From Acidobacteriota bacterium (lineage in GTDB: Bacteria; Acidobacteriota; UBA4820): a stretch of 36,942 bases of DNA. The notes below the pieces were generated by a model. That model was not told the DNA's origin, did no database searches, and saw nothing but the letters and a program-made list of their open reading frames with translations. Positions 35,274 through 36,942 of this stretch are shown here, piece after piece. Positions within the stretch are counted from its first letter, which is position 1. Each line of letters begins with the position of its first letter. The stretch is taken from assembly GCA_029559035.1 (NCBI GenBank), contig JAKQCT010000096.1, positions 1 through 36,942 of the forward strand, written 5' to 3'. The position numbers were made by a program, and so were the translations under genes.

Positions 35274-36617
35274 TTATTTTACCGGTTCGACCTTCAGGAC
35301 CATGCCCTGAACGGCTGTTATCTTAACGGTTGCGCCCTTCTCGATAATCTCGTTCGATTCGGCTGTCCAGTATTCCCCGAAGACGAACACCTTTCCCGTC
35401 CCGGTAGGGTTTATCGTCTCGTGGACGACGGCCGTGCGTCCTATCATGTCCTCGGGCCCCGCCATTACGGGGTTCTTGAAGGCTTTGATCGCCAGATAGA
35501 CAAGAATCCCGAGGATCGCCGCGAAGGCGAGCGCGACGGGAAGGATGAATGAGAACTTCAGCCCTTCTCCGGTAAGCGGGTTGCCCCTGTAAAGCATCAA
35601 GGCGCCGATGATCAAGGATATCGTCCCTCCTATGCCCAGCATACCATAGGATACCACTTTTATCTCCAAAATGAAAAATACTACCGCAAGGATGATGAGG
35701 AGTATGCCGACCGCGTTGACGGGCAGTATCGGCAGGCTCAGAAGGTAGAGCAGGATGGCGATGCCGCCGATTATCCCGGGGAAGATGAGGCCGGGGCTCT
35801 TGAACTCGATGAAAAGTCCCAGGATGCCTGTCAGGAGGAGAAGGAACGCCACTTCGGGGCTCGCGATCCCCGAAAGCACCTTCTGCCTGAAAGTCATCTT
35901 GGCGGTCTCGACTCCCTCGAGCTTCGCGGGCAGGTCGGTGAAGGTCCCGTCGAACCGCTTCAGCCGTTTGCCCGAGAGCATGGCCAGCAGGTCGCCCTCG
36001 CTCCCTATGACAAGCTCTATAACCTTCTGGTCGAGGGCCTCCCTCTCGGTGAGCGAGATGCTCTCCCTGACCATCTTCTCGATCGGCTCGACGTTCCTTT
36101 CGCGGATGGTGGCGATGGACCTGAGGTGCGCGGTCAGGTCGTTTATCACTTTTTCCATCATCACGTCGTCGTTCTTCGTGTTCTTCTTCTCCTGGCCCGG
36201 CTCCGTGGGGTTCGCGGGGTTCAACGGGATGGGAAGGCCGGAGACCGGGTGCGCGGAGCCGATCGTCGTTCCCGGAGCCATGGCGATGAAGTCGCAAGCC
36301 ACCGCCACCAGCGCCCCGCCCGAAGCGGCTCTCGCCCCGGAAGGGGAGACGAACGCGGCGACGGGGATTTTCGATTCGATTATTGCCCGCTGGATGGCCT
36401 CCACGTTCTTGACGTAGCCTCCCGGGGTGTCGATGATCAGCAGGATCAGGTCCGTCTTCTTCGAATTGGCCTCCGATATGGCGGCGAGGATGTATTCCTC
36501 GGTAAGAGGATGGATCGCCTTGTCCAGCGTTATCCTTGAAACGATCGCCGACGCGGGGACGGCGGCCATCAGCATCAATAGAACGAGAATCGGACCCAGT
36601 CGTCTGAAACCTTTCAC
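35274..36617 (-). CDS. NfeD-family membrane-bound serine protease (ClpP class)
   Basis: The 447-residue protein has a signal peptide ending near VPASA and a ClpP-like protease domain (about 25-215) with IIDTPGGYV and the nucleophile loop [10 protein letters not shown]; the basic partner is probably the Lys of EKVIND. Four to five membrane helices (about 260-385) and a C-terminal OB-fold domain (about 395-447) follow. The GTG at 36617 sits six bases after AAGGAGG and gives a clean signal peptide; upstream in-frame starts lack a ribosome-binding site. It is first in its operon and paired with slipin, its presumed substrate. Confidence 0.92.
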   Translation of the reverse strand: MKGFRRLGPILVLLMLMAAVPASAIVSRITLDKAIHPLTEEYILAAISEANSKKTDLILLIIDTPGGYVKNVEAIQRAIIESKIPVAAFVSPSGARAASGGALVAVACDFIAMAPGTTIGSAHPVSGLPIPLNPANPTEPGQEKKNTKNDDVMMEKVINDLTAHLRSIATIRERNVEPIEKMVRESISLTEREALDQKVIELVIGSEGDLLAMLSGKRLKRFDGTFTDLPAKLEGVETAKMTFRQKVLSGIASPEVAFLLLLTGILGLFIEFKSPGLIFPGIIGGIAILLYLLSLPILPVNAVGILLIILAVVFFILEIKVVSYGMLGIGGTISLIIGALMLYRGNPLTGEGLKFSFILPVALAFAAILGILVYLAIKAFKNPVMAGPEDMIGRTAVVHETINPTGTGKVFVFGEYWTAESNEIIEKGATVKITAVQGMVLKVEPVK

Positions 36618-36639
36618 TGTAAGCCTCCTTGCAATCAAT

Positions 36640-36668
36640 AGGTTAGAACCTCGAGCCCGCACTGTCAA
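36640..36668 (-). promoter_or_regulatory. Promoter of the nfeD operon
   Basis: On the minus strand a perfect TTGACA (36668-36663) is followed after 17 bases by TAACCT (36645-36640), three of six matches. The AAGGAGG ribosome-binding site and GTG start follow within about 25 bases. Confidence 0.5.
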
Positions 36669-36942
36669 GGGGAAAAGGGCATATGGAGAAGGTGGGGTCA
36701 CCCATTAGCCGGTCGTTGTCAAGAGCCAAGTAATCTCCATTGCGGCGAATTTGCCGCCCATCGTTATTCTATCCCCGAAGCCCGGACTAAAGCATAACTT
36801 AATGCGCGCCCCTGTTTTCTTTCTTCAGATGTCGGACTATACTGTAACAGATCCGCATCAGTCACTCATCAGGATCAAGGCTGGGCGGGGCGAACCCATC
36901 GAAGAGAGCCCCGCCTGCCCCTGGCGGCGCAGCCGCCCCAAA
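36669..36942. other. Non-coding end region with several palindromes
   Basis: No gene start is supported here. Palindromes are GCGGC-GAATTT-GCCGC (36742-36757), GGCGGGGC/GCCCCGCC with a 16-base loop (36884-36915) and GGCGGC-GCA-GCCGCC (36923-36937). A second TTGACA on the minus strand (near 36722) has no good -10 partner. The last 60 bases look like a GC-rich dispersed repeat or a terminator region for a gene beyond the edge. Confidence 0.5.

Overview
This 36.9 kb window reads as chromosomal DNA of a free-living, Gram-negative (diderm), probably anaerobic bacterium with a GC-rich genome. Diderm envelope genes include a type IV pilus secretin (PilQ), a FadL-type outer-membrane barrel and several lipoproteins. 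Respiratory flexibility is suggested by an octaheme c-type cytochrome of the tetrathionate reductase family with a membrane cytochrome b. Gene content resembles Deltaproteobacteria/Desulfobacterota, but arginine is encoded mostly by AGG, which is unusual for a GC-rich delta-type genome, so the phylum is left open. No rRNA, tRNA, CRISPR array or complete insertion sequence was seen.

Layout. 1-572: edge region with the start of an exported protein leaving on the minus strand and a short interrupted frame. 573-2696: multi-pass membrane protein with a degenerate spermidine-synthase-like domain. 2798-8560: rpsP-rimM-trmD-rplS-rnhB translation operon plus a giant TPR protein, with a good promoter and a terminator. 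8533-9882: an AT-rich lipoprotein gene enclosed between two diverged inverted copies of a ~345 bp repeat whose outer ends carry terminator hairpins. 9961-15231 (minus): dnaB, alr, a VWA/zinc-ribbon/FHA membrane protein, asnS. 15358-23385 (plus): pilMNOPQ, a lipoprotein, a TPR protein, a Roadblock/LC7 protein and efp, ended by a strong terminator. 23457-28870 (plus): FadL-type porin, then a leader with several predicted stems, octaheme cytochrome, cytochrome b and two YeeE/YedE (TsuA-like) proteins, the second with a C-terminal rhodanese-like domain lacking its cysteine. 28880-36617 (minus): nfeD, slipin, diguanylate cyclase, DUF4388 protein, SPOR protein, xseB, polyprenyl synthase, tlyA, nadK. 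36618-36942: promoter and palindromic non-coding DNA.

How the parts work together. The pil operon supplies the inner-membrane assembly platform and outer-membrane gate of a type IV pilus; its TPR and Roadblock genes look like polarity or assembly accessories. The cytochrome cluster looks like a quinone-linked reductase module for an oxidised sulfur or nitrogen compound combined with sulfur-species uptake. The last operon mixes isoprenoid, NADP and DNA-repair housekeeping with a membrane-quality-control pair (NfeD/slipin) and c-di-GMP signalling. The most unusual items are the inverted-repeat-bounded lipoprotein gene, the cytochrome/YeeE/pseudo-rhodanese module and its structured leader.
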